64,000 nt of DNA, from NCBI GenBank assembly GCA_045627605.1, contig JAZQOA010000139.1:66900-130899 (forward strand), read 5' to 3'. How positions within the stretch are numbered: the first letter of the stretch is position 1; every line of letters begins with the position of its first letter. The notes below the pieces were generated by a model. It was not told the origin of the DNA. It made no database searches and saw nothing but the letters and a program-made list of their open reading frames with translations. This document shows, one piece after another, positions 1 to 7,340 of this stretch. Origin of the DNA: RGIG5952 sp045627605 (GTDB lineage Bacteria; Verrucomicrobiota; Kiritimatiellia; RFP12; JAAYLN01). The translations under genes were made by a program, and so were the position numbers.

Positions 1-2210
1 TTGAGGTCGCGGATGCCGTTGACAATGCCGCCCCAGGTTTCGCCAGGCGCCTGAATCTTTTGGTGTAGGCGGTACACCCGGTCGTAAATGCGTTTCCGAT
101 CCTCCTCGCTCTTCGGGTCGTTCTTGTCGAAGGCGGGATGGTCCTTGAGGTGATCGAGAAAGGCATCGGCGTTGTCCAGCTGATAGTCGCGGTATTCGCG
201 CATGATGAAATCCAAATCAGTCGCCCGGTTCCTCCGAAGGGCGATCAATGACATCTCGTCATACAGGTCCCCGCGTCTTTTTGCGCCTTTTTCGTCGTTC
301 ATGCAGAATGCGGAATCGTCAAGCAGGGCATCGCGAAATTCGACGAAGACTTCCTCGAATTCATGCGTCGGCCGGAAGCCGACAAACACCTTCGCATATT
401 CCGGGAGCTTCAGCAGGTCGTACTCCCGCGAAAGTCTGGTCAGCTCGCCCTTGAGGAAGCGGCACCGCTTCATGAGGGGATCCGGCGACAATTCAGTTGT
501 GCGAACCCATGCGCTGTGGCGCTCGAGGCGCACGAACAAGTCTTCCAGTCGCCGTGCCGCCGTCGCGTCCATCTTCCAGTCGCCGAAGCCCCCTTCGTCC
601 ATCCGCTGGCGTTCGAGTCCGAACGCGGCGCAGACCAGATTCCGAACCACGATGGCGAGTCGCCGGCATTCCTCCGTTGTCAAGTGGGGACGCCGCCCCA
701 GCTCGTTCTCCATCATGCGCCCGACGGCAGTGCCGATGACATCGTTCAACTGCTCAATCTCATCGTCTCTAAGTCCGGCGAACGGCGGCTGGTCCTGGAG
801 AAGCGCCACGATTTCGTCCACAACGGCGCGTTCCGCCTTGCGGACAAGCGCCGCGCTCTCCCGCACATCGGGCTTCGCGACGAGCCTTTCGGTGGCCTTC
901 GCCCTGGAGGGCAAGTCGCCCGCCTCCTCTTCCGGCGGAAGCGGATTTTCCCCGTCGGCACCCCCGGCGAGGTGCGCGAGAACATTGCCGTTCGCCCTGT
1001 TGAAGTCATCGATCTTCCGGTCAATTGTCTCCCCGATGGCCTCGCGCTTGTCCTCGTCGGTCGTCTCGCGGAACCTGTCGACAAGACCGGCGACCTCGCC
1101 GTACAACTCGTTTCGGTCCTCCTGCGCCTCCTCGCCGTCCAGATGGGAAATGTCCTCGTTGGCGAGACCATCCCGGAAGTCGAGGTAGCGCGCCTCGCGT
1201 TCGCTCAGGGGGTATGCGTCCGGGCACACGCGATCGTACTTCGCCAGCTCCAGCAGGTCGTACCGCCAGGACGCCGTCTCAAGGATGTTCCTGAGGAAGG
1301 CACAGCGGGCGGCCTGTGTATCGCCGCACCTCGCCGGACCCTCGCCCGCCTTTGCCGAGCGCACCCACGCGCCATAGTGCGCGAAAGTCGAGAAGATGGT
1401 TTCGAGCCGATTGGCTTCCACTGCGTCCAGCTGCGGGGACGCCCCCGCGCGGACCGGCTCGCGCGCGAGTCCGAACGTGGCGAGGACAAGGTTCCTGACC
1501 ATGAACGACAAACGCCCGCGCTCCGCATCGTCCATTTGGGGATGTTTTTCCAGCCCTTCGGCCATCATGTGTTCGACGGTGAGCCTGACGAACCCCTCCC
1601 AGTCGGTGGATTTGTCCTTCCTGATTTCCTTGAAAAGGGCCTGTCCCTGCAGCGCGGCAAAGACCTCCTTCGCGATGGCATCGCCCGCCTGACGGACCCC
1701 GACCGCGCTTTTCGTGGCGGTGACCGCGAGGTTGGCCGTCTGGTTCTCGGCCCGCACCGTCGCGAAGTCCGTCTTGCGCTTCTTGCTGCTATAGCCCTTG
1801 ATGTCCACGCCAGCGAGCGCGTGTTCCCAGATGTCCTTGTCGATTCGCTGGACGACCTTCGCGACGACCTTGCGGTCCAAAAGGTCCTTCGGCATCGCGC
1901 CGTCGGGCCCGACGCCGAGCATTTCGCGGATCTCGTCCAGGGTCTCCTTGCACGGACTCTTCTGTCTGGCGATTTCGAGCAGCGTCTTGCGCAGCTGTGT
2001 CGTCGCCTCCAGCTGGGCGGCGATATCCCACCCCTTCCCTGACGTGCCGAAGTGGGTGTTGTACTTGATGACGCGGGTGCGCCCCTGGGCGTCCTTGATC
2101 AGCCCCATGTTCCCACGGCCGCCCTCGGTTTTCTCGCTGGAGCCATAGGCCATGCGCGCGATTTCGTTTAGCGTCCACGCGGTCTGGTCGAGTTCAATCG
2201 GTCTGCTCAT
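1..2210 (-). CDS. Large soluble repeat protein, partial; candidate type III effector
   Basis: The frame is open without interruption from an ATG at 2210 (MSRPIELDQTAW) to the left window edge, giving 736 codons with the C-terminus missing. No signal peptide or membrane segment is visible, and the protein is charged and largely helical. It contains an internal duplication with an offset of about 280 residues: VRNLVLATFGL near 238 matches VRNLVCAAFGL near 522, and RYDLLELAKY near 316 matches EYDLLKLPEY near 596. Each half also ends in an (L/V)(D/E)FRDxL motif. A purine-rich stretch (GGAGAAAGGA) lies upstream of the start, with longer than usual spacing. I do not recognise the family. Its size, lack of an export signal and proximity to chaperone genes at 15.4-16.3 kb make a secreted effector possible, but that is inference. 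Confidence 0.75.
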   Translation of the reverse strand, partial: MSRPIELDQTAWTLNEIARMAYGSSEKTEGGRGNMGLIKDAQGRTRVIKYNTHFGTSGKGWDIAAQLEATTQLRKTLLEIARQKSPCKETLDEIREMLGVGPDGAMPKDLLDRKVVAKVVQRIDKDIWEHALAGVDIKGYSSKKRKTDFATVRAENQTANLAVTATKSAVGVRQAGDAIAKEVFAALQGQALFKEIRKDKSTDWEGFVRLTVEHMMAEGLEKHPQMDDAERGRLSFMVRNLVLATFGLAREPVRAGASPQLDAVEANRLETIFSTFAHYGAWVRSAKAGEGPARCGDTQAARCAFLRNILETASWRYDLLELAKYDRVCPDAYPLSEREARYLDFRDGLANEDISHLDGEEAQEDRNELYGEVAGLVDRFRETTDEDKREAIGETIDRKIDDFNRANGNVLAHLAGGADGENPLPPEEEAGDLPSRAKATERLVAKPDVRESAALVRKAERAVVDEIVALLQDQPPFAGLRDDEIEQLNDVIGTAVGRMMENELGRRPHLTTEECRRLAIVVRNLVCAAFGLERQRMDEGGFGDWKMDATAARRLEDLFVRLERHSAWVRTTELSPDPLMKRCRFLKGELTRLSREYDLLKLPEYAKVFVGFRPTHEFEEVFVEFRDALLDDSAFCMNDEKGAKRRGDLYDEMSLIALRRNRATDLDFIMREYRDYQLDNADAFLDHLKDHPAFDKNDPKSEEDRKRIYDRVYRLHQKIQAPGETWGGIVNGIRDL

Positions 2211-2619
2211 CTACAGGAAAGTCCTTTCTCCGGCAACCGCCCGGCGCCAGACTTAGACATTGGCCTCATGGGCGAGGTTGAAGACCGCTTCTTGCCGGAG
2301 TGCTCATCCGGCAACTCCGCTCCATCTGGCATCTGCGCCCGCAATGAAATTGTTCATCATTCCCCCAAGTGCACTGATGTCCAATTATATCAAACGCCGT
2401 TGTCCCATGCCAATAAAACTTCCAAGTCGGAAGAATTGGAAAGGATTGAATTTTAATTCGCAATTGCAAACCCCGGTGGGCGGCGGGCAGGGGGCTGCCC
2501 GCCCTGCCGCCCACGCGCCGGCGCAACAGGACGCAACAACCGCGCGGGACGCGCGGTCCCCCGGAACGCCCATTTGGCATACCTGGAGCGAGGGGCGCGT
2601 CCACGGTCTTGTTTTTGCT
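2211..2619. other. Gene-free stretch with GC-rich palindrome
   Basis: This is a divergent spacer between the large minus-strand gene and the plus-strand glycosidase. I see no convincing gene in it. It contains the GC-rich hairpin at 2477-2513 and, upstream of that, AT-richer sequence with no recognisable element. Confidence 0.6.
2477..2513. repeat. GC-rich imperfect palindrome (REP-like)
   Basis: GTGGGCGGC at the left pairs with GCCGCCCAC at the right, and an inner GGGCAG pairs with CTGCCC, leaving a five-base bulge. No gene ends here on either strand and no T-run follows, so it reads more like a REP-type element than a terminator. Confidence 0.5.
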
Positions 2620-2648
2620 TGCGCGTAAGCCGGCGGTGTGCCATAATT
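2620..2648 (+). promoter_or_regulatory. Candidate promoter of the 2783 gene
   Basis: TTGCGC (2620-2625) and CATAAT (2643-2648) are separated by 17 bases, with TGC just before the -10 (extended -10). The same arrangement, down to GCCATAATT, occurs at 16426-16454. It would give a leader of about 130 nt containing GC-rich inverted segments (GGCCGA/TCGGCC near 2730-2755). Confidence 0.55.
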
Positions 2649-2782
2649 GTTGCGTCATCTGGGCATGGCCGTCGGCCGGGTGGCCGCAACGGTGCCTCTT
2701 TTTTACAGGCGACATTTGCAATGCCGGCGGCCGATGCTCGCGAGGGCGTCGGCCGGGGCAATCACCTCTTTTGACTAATCAC

Positions 2783-4339
2783 ATGAAACGCAAATGCGAA
2801 TCTTCAAAGTCGTCCGAAGCGACGGCTTGTCCCGTTTCCGAAGGCAAGCGCCCTGTATTCGTCAACTACGACGACACGCATTTTGTTCATTCGCGCTCCA
2901 AGGCGGGCGTGAAGATGACCGTAGCCGAAATGCGGCGGATGGTGCGCCAGTACAAGGGCACGGATGTCACCGATCTTCTCTTCTGCGTTTCGGGGCGCAT
3001 TGCGGATGTGCCGAACGCCGTCAAGGAAAGCTGGATTGACAAGTACCACCAGAAAGTGGAAAACGGAATCGCCGTCGATTACACGGAGGACATCTACGCC
3101 CGCGCAGCCCACGACCAGTACGAGGTGAAGCATGTCGACAGGGTCGCGATCTGGCTGGATGAGGCGCGGAAGTGCGGAATCCGCCCGTGGCTCTCATTCC
3201 GCATGAACGACTGCCACGAAAACTTCAAGCCCACGAGCTTCCTCCATCCTGAATTCTTCCACCGGCACCCTGAATACCGGAGAATCCGCCATCGCGCCCC
3301 CGAACTCTACTTTGACCGCTGCTTTGACTTTGCCGTCAGGGAAATACGCGACCGGGAGCTTGGCTACATTGGCGAGATGCTCAGCCGCTACGACACCGAC
3401 GGGGTCGAGATTGACTGGATGCGCGAACCTTACTGCTTCGAGCCGGGACGCGAGAACTGCGCCATCATGACCAATTTCATGCGTGACGTGCGCGGTCTTG
3501 CCGACAAGGCGGCGAAGCGGCTCGGACATCCCGTGAAGGTGCTTGCGCGTGTGCCGGCCGATCCCGAGACCGCGCTCAGGTTCGGCTTCGATGCTGCGAC
3601 CTGGGCGGACGGGAAACTCGTGGACGTACTGGTGCCGTGTCCGCGCTGGGAGACGACGGATAACGAAATCGCGACGGATCTCTGGAAGCGCCTGCTGCGC
3701 GGCACGGGTGTGCAGCTTGCGCCGGGCGTCGAGATCCGCATCGTGCGGGAGCGTCCGTTCTACGTCTCTGTCGAGCAGCTTATGGGCGCGGCCGCATGGC
3801 ACTATTCGGCTGGCGCCGACGGCTTCTATCTCTACAACTATTTCGACGATCCGGGCTGGAAGGAGGGGGACCTCGGATACTGGCGCAGTTTCGAGCAATC
3901 TTCCGAATCGGCCGCTGTCGCCTGGGGCAATCAGGTCAAGTGGCTGAAGATGATCGGACATCCCGACAAGGTGCTGGCGGCGCCGCGCGACCATGTGCTG
4001 ACATACCGTGACATCGTTCCGCTCTGGGGCTCCCGCGAGCATGCCCTGCCCGTCAAACTGGGCAAGGGGTGGCTGCATTACTTCCGCCTGGCGACGGGAT
4101 TCGTTCCGTCCGGCCGCAAACTCAAGCTGCGCCTTGGCGTCGTCGGTGACGCGAAGCTACGGGTTTTCGCAAACAGCCGCCCCTGCGCCCTGATCGGCAC
4201 GGAGAAATGCGTACCCGCATTGACTGATGCGCCGCTGCAGACATTTGAGGTCCCGGCTTTCGCCGAGGATTCCCTCGTGGTGGAGGTCAGTCCGGACGCC
4301 ACGGTGGAAATAACATTCCTTGATTTGCAAGTGCGGTAG
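2783..4339 (+). CDS. Putative glycoside hydrolase, TIM-barrel (GHL10/DUF4015-like)
   Basis: This 518-residue protein resembles the putative glycosyl-hydrolase TIM-barrel families. The hallmark is the segment around RYDTDGVEIDWMREPYCF, which in such families carries acidic barrel residues, preceded by long alpha/beta repeats such as WLDEARKCGIRPWLSFRMND. A beta-rich C-terminal part (from about residue 430) looks like an accessory domain. No signal peptide is present with the chosen start (MKRKCESSKSSEA). An in-frame start 174 bases upstream exists but lies at or before the expected transcription start. The next gene (GH109-type) begins at 4367, only 27 bases after the stop, so the two are probably co-transcribed. 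Substrate is unknown. Confidence 0.6.
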   Translation: MKRKCESSKSSEATACPVSEGKRPVFVNYDDTHFVHSRSKAGVKMTVAEMRRMVRQYKGTDVTDLLFCVSGRIADVPNAVKESWIDKYHQKVENGIAVDYTEDIYARAAHDQYEVKHVDRVAIWLDEARKCGIRPWLSFRMNDCHENFKPTSFLHPEFFHRHPEYRRIRHRAPELYFDRCFDFAVREIRDRELGYIGEMLSRYDTDGVEIDWMREPYCFEPGRENCAIMTNFMRDVRGLADKAAKRLGHPVKVLARVPADPETALRFGFDAATWADGKLVDVLVPCPRWETTDNEIATDLWKRLLRGTGVQLAPGVEIRIVRERPFYVSVEQLMGAAAWHYSAGADGFYLYNYFDDPGWKEGDLGYWRSFEQSSESAAVAWGNQVKWLKMIGHPDKVLAAPRDHVLTYRDIVPLWGSREHALPVKLGKGWLHYFRLATGFVPSGRKLKLRLGVVGDAKLRVFANSRPCALIGTEKCVPALTDAPLQTFEVPAFAEDSLVVEVSPDATVEITFLDLQVR

Positions 4340-4366
4340 ATGCCCGCAAGTCAAGGGGATGACGAC

Positions 4367-5815
4367 ATGGAAAGAAACGATGTTGACCGGCGCGAGTTCC
4401 TGAGTGGAACGGGCGGGATGCCGGGCGGGGACCGCCCGGTCCGTGCCGCTGGACCGTCGATGGCGAACTTCGCCGCGCCGCCGATGGAGCGGATCCGCGT
4501 CGGTTACATCGGCCTCGGTGAACGCGGCACGTGGGCGTGTCACCGCGTGAGCGGCATCCCCGGCATCGAAACGGCGGCGCTGTGCGATTTGCGTCCTGAG
4601 GCCGTCGCCCAGAACAGGGCGTGGCTGAACGAACAGAAGAAGCCGGGCGCGATGCGCGAGTACATGGGAACGGACGACATCTGGCGCAAGCTCTGCGAGG
4701 ATCCGGACATCGACGTCGTCTATCTTTGCGTTCCCGCGCCGCTCCATGCGCAGATGGAGATCTACGCGATGGAGTGCGGCAAGCACGTGATGGTCGAGGT
4801 GCCGGCCGCGCAGAATCTTGACGACTGCTGGGCAATTGTCGAGACGAGCGAGAAGACTCGCCGCCACTGCATGATGCTTGAGAACTGCGTTTACGGCGAG
4901 AACGAGCTGCTCGCGTGGAATCTCTGCCACAAGGGACTTCTGGGGACGCTTACTCACGCCGAGGGCGGCTACATCCATCTGCTTACCTGGCGTCATGAGG
5001 AGGATCACTTCCGGAACCGCCTTCGCAAGGTCCGTGCGCAGGATCACGGCTACGGCAACTCCTATCCGACGCATGCGCTCGGGCCGATCTGCACGTACAT
5101 GGACATGAACCGCGGCGACCGCATGGAGCGGATCGTCTCGCTGTCGTCCCTCGCGGCGGCGCACACCGAATTCGCGGCGGAGAACTATCCTGAGGATGCC
5201 TGGCAGAACCGGCACAAGTGGCTTACGGGCGACATGAACACGTCCATCATCAAGACGGCGAAGGGGCGCACGATCATGATGCAGATCGACACATCGACGC
5301 CGCGTCCCTACAGCCGGATAAACCTCGTTCAGGGAACGAAGGGGTGCTTCTACGACTATCCGCTCCGGATTACCTTCGGCCCGCATGCGGGCGGTCCGAA
5401 CTTCAAGGACCCGAACGAGGCGTGGCGCGGCAAGGGACACGAGTGGTTTGACGACGAACGGCTCGCCGCGGTCAAAAGGGAATACATGCATCCGCTCTAC
5501 AAGGCGGCCGGCGAGATTGCGAAGAAGGTCGGCGGGCATGGCGGCATGGACTTCATGATGGATCTTCGGTGGGCGTACTGTCTGCAGAACGGCCTGCCGC
5601 TCGACATGGACGTCTATGATCTTGCGAGCTGGAGCGCGGTCGTGCCGTGTTCGGCGGAATCTGACAGGAAAGGCGGGTTGCCCGTGGAGATTCCTGATTT
5701 CACGCGTGGCGCGTGGAAGACGGCAAGCCCCGTCTCCATCGGCGCGGTCGATCTCGACAAGATGGGCTATGACCGCAACGGCATAAAGAAAGACGCCGCG
5801 CAGATGAATGCGTGA
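4367..5815 (+). CDS. GH109-type Gfo/Idh/MocA oxidoreductase-like glycosidase
   Basis: This 482-residue protein has an N-terminal Rossmann motif (VGYIGLGERGTWA, GxGxxG), followed by CDLRPEAV, DVVYLCVPAPLH and GKHVMVEVPAA, and then the YGNSYPTHALGPI segment typical of NAD-dependent GH109 enzymes. Characterised members include alpha-N-acetylgalactosaminidases, so a role in mucin or blood-group glycan breakdown is plausible. AAGGGG lies eight bases before the chosen ATG at 4367; an ATG at 4340 is in frame but overlaps the previous stop. The N-terminus carries a twin-arginine-like RREFL, but the usual hydrophobic stretch after it is replaced by a polar, glycine- and arginine-rich segment, so export is doubtful. 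Confidence 0.85.
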   Translation: MERNDVDRREFLSGTGGMPGGDRPVRAAGPSMANFAAPPMERIRVGYIGLGERGTWACHRVSGIPGIETAALCDLRPEAVAQNRAWLNEQKKPGAMREYMGTDDIWRKLCEDPDIDVVYLCVPAPLHAQMEIYAMECGKHVMVEVPAAQNLDDCWAIVETSEKTRRHCMMLENCVYGENELLAWNLCHKGLLGTLTHAEGGYIHLLTWRHEEDHFRNRLRKVRAQDHGYGNSYPTHALGPICTYMDMNRGDRMERIVSLSSLAAAHTEFAAENYPEDAWQNRHKWLTGDMNTSIIKTAKGRTIMMQIDTSTPRPYSRINLVQGTKGCFYDYPLRITFGPHAGGPNFKDPNEAWRGKGHEWFDDERLAAVKREYMHPLYKAAGEIAKKVGGHGGMDFMMDLRWAYCLQNGLPLDMDVYDLASWSAVVPCSAESDRKGGLPVEIPDFTRGAWKTASPVSIGAVDLDKMGYDRNGIKKDAAQMNA

Positions 5816-5894
5816 TTCATCGGGCGCAGGAAGCGAGACGATGGGAGAGAATGACGGCGGAATGTGCTTGAGCAAAGACGGTGAAAAATCAGCA

Positions 5895-5917
5895 GATGCG
5901 CAATGTTGTTGCGCATC
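5895..5917. repeat. Perfect hairpin at the gene-remnant junction
   Basis: GATGCGCAA and TTGCGCATC form a nine-base-pair stem around a TGTTG loop. It sits between the GH109 gene and the truncated ATPase, with no T-run after it. It may be a terminator or a recombination scar. Confidence 0.45.
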
Positions 5918-5936
5918 CTGTTGACGTTGCGATGGT

Positions 5937-6680
5937 TTGGGGAGCGCGGACAACCCGGAACGGTCGTGGGTGAACTACTTGCGGTTTGGCTCGTTCCCGC
6001 AGTCCATAGATCTTGGCCACGACCCCGAACTCGTCGGGGCGTTCAACGAGGGGTTGTACAATACGATTATCCAAAAGGATGTTGCCGCCCGGTTTCGGGG
6101 AGAAGTTTCCCCGGCGTTTGACCGCATCGTTGCGTTCATGTTCGACAACATCGGCAATATCGCCAGCGTCCGTTCCATCTCCGCTGCATTGGCTGCCGAG
6201 GGCGTGAAAGTCGCCCCTAACACGGTTGACGAGTATCTCGACCGGCTCTGCGATGCGTATCTGCTTTACAAGGTTCGCGCCATCGACGTGCAGGGCAAGG
6301 AGCATTTGAAAACCGGCTGCAAATACTACGTGACTGACATCGGGATGCGGCAGTATCTGCTCGGCTCTCGCGCCTTTGATCGCGGTCATGTTCTGGAGAA
6401 TGTCATCTTCCTTGAACTGCTCCGACGGCACAATGAGGTGTTCGTTGGGCGCAATGGCACCAAGGAAATCGACTTCATCGCCCGTGACGGGGCGGATATC
6501 ACCTACTACCAGGTTGCCGAAACCATTGCGGGTGATGAGGTGCGCGCGCGTGAGTTCACGCCGCTTAACACTGTCCGCGATCACCATCCGAAACTGATTC
6601 TCACGCTCGATGCCGTACCGCCGTCCAACGACGGCATTCGCACTCTCAATGCTCTCGACTTCCTACTCGGAAGGAGGTAA
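5937..6680 (+). pseudogene. 5'-truncated AAA/DUF4143 ATPase remnant
   Basis: About 247 codons encode only the C-terminal half of the common AAA_14-DUF4143 ATPase family: a linker (NYLRFGSFPQS), a winged-helix-like region (SVRSISAALAAEGVKVAPNTVDEYL, in pieces) and the DUF4143 nuclease-like fold (GRNGTKEIDFIARD). The family is normally near 400-450 residues with an N-terminal Walker ATPase, which is absent. In this frame a stop (5922-5924) lies just upstream, and the only start is a TTG at 5937 without a good ribosome site. The C-terminus is intact up to a TAA after LDFLLGRR. I read it as a decayed gene whose front half was removed, perhaps by the event that left the hairpin at 5895-5917. Confidence 0.75.
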
Positions 6681-6761
6681 TTGCAAAACCTCGGCGGAGT
6701 GGCCGCGAACGGGAAAACACCGGGATTTTGCGGCTTCCCGCCGGGTTGCGGGCACGGCGTT

Positions 6762-6953
6762 CTAGGTTTCGGGTTTTAAGTTCCGTAGATTTTGATTGCC
6801 CGTTTTGGTAGGGCGTGTCGCCCCGCGACCGCCGCATGACGATAAGGTTTCAGAATTATTTCGATTGAGAGCCAATTTCATTAAGGTCGGGGCGAAGGCA
6901 CCACTGACCAAGATTCCGCCCAGCCTCAGTTTCACTTCGTCATAACCAGTCAC
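6762..6953 (-). CDS. Hypothetical 63-residue protein (doubtful)
   Basis: A GTG at 6953 is preceded at ideal spacing by AGGAGG and further upstream by an AT-rich segment with TGCTATATT as a possible extended -10 and an eight-base-pair inverted repeat (GCTATATT/AATATAGC, about 6983-7004). The translation begins MTGYDEVKLRLGGILVSGA and runs into the REP-like block, so the 3' part looks like non-native sequence. No family is recognised. It could be the remnant of a small gene cut by the repeat element, or chance. Confidence 0.25.
   Translation of the reverse strand: MTGYDEVKLRLGGILVSGAFAPTLMKLALNRNNSETLSSCGGRGATRPTKTGNQNLRNLKPET
6800..6834. repeat. REP-like palindromic block, copy 1
   Basis: CCGTTTTGGTAGGGCG is followed by TCGCCCCGCGACCGCCG, nearly identical to the block at 7232-7265. 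The core folds as GGCG(G)TCG/CGACCGCC around CCCCG. Confidence 0.6.
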
Positions 6954-7132
6954 ATTGCCTCCTTTTGGATTTTTAATCATCATGCTATATTTTATAGAAT
7001 ATAGCAAGAAAATATTTTGTGAAATATTAAACAGGGGGTGCGAAGGGGTCGGTTTGCAAAATGTCAAGTGCGAAATATCTTGCCTAAAATTGAAAAATTT
7101 TTAATAATTACTGCATCGCTTGAATAAAATTT

Positions 7133-7169
7133 ATGGCTGGGTGGTCATAAATGCACGCTTTGTGATTCA
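7133..7169 (+). promoter_or_regulatory. Element shared upstream of both giant beta-helix genes, copy 1
   Basis: ATGGCT, then TGGTCATAAAT, then CAC, then GATTCA at near-identical spacing to 20402-20437. Both copies are preceded by a CTAAAATT-containing AT-rich run, and each lies 80-210 bases before a paralogous beta-helix gene. It may be a promoter/operator; the exact role is unknown. Confidence 0.45.
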
Positions 7170-7231
7170 AGTGAGGTAATTCCAAAACCTACGCAAATGC
7201 GGCTGGCGCGGGGTACCAGCCCTATCGGTGA

Positions 7232-7265
7232 CCCGTTTTGGTAGGGCGGTCGCCCCGCGACCGCC
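7232..7265. repeat. REP-like palindromic block, copy 2
   Basis: CCGTTTTGGTAGGGCGGTCG then CCCCGCGACCGCCG. GGCGGTCG and CGACCGCC form a perfect eight-base-pair stem. It is the same unit as 6800-6834. Confidence 0.6.
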
Positions 7266-7340
7266 GTGAAACGACCGGGTTTTGCAATTGCCTCATACCA
7301 GTCGGACGGGTGGCCGGTCTAAAATGCGAGAGGGGCAATG

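Larger units (their letters stand above)
6675..7294. repeat. Spacer bounded by 16/17-bp inverted repeats
   Basis: GAGGTAATTGCAAAACC (6675-6691) recurs inverted at 7278-7294 with one mismatch. A direct copy with one mismatch lies at 7173-7189. Inside are two copies of a palindromic block (6800-6834 and 7232-7265), an AT-rich zone and a small weak ORF. The layout resembles a non-autonomous repeat element, but no transposase is present. Confidence 0.5.

Noticed and set aside
363..2042. 559-codon plus-strand open frame
   Set aside because: It lies opposite the uninterrupted 736-codon minus-strand gene. The minus reading has a sensible composition and an internal repeat, while the plus reading has no family features.
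2609..2782. 58-residue upstream extension of the glycosidase
   Set aside because: It begins before the likely promoter (2620-2648) and encodes cysteine- and tryptophan-rich sequence unlike a signal peptide.
4157..5953. 598-codon minus-strand open frame
   Set aside because: Mirror of the GH109-type gene, which has clear Rossmann and family motifs on the plus strand.
6975..7010. Replication-origin-like AT-rich stretch
   Set aside because: No DnaA-box cluster and no dnaA/dnaN nearby; the inverted repeat is better explained as part of a repeat element or small promoter.
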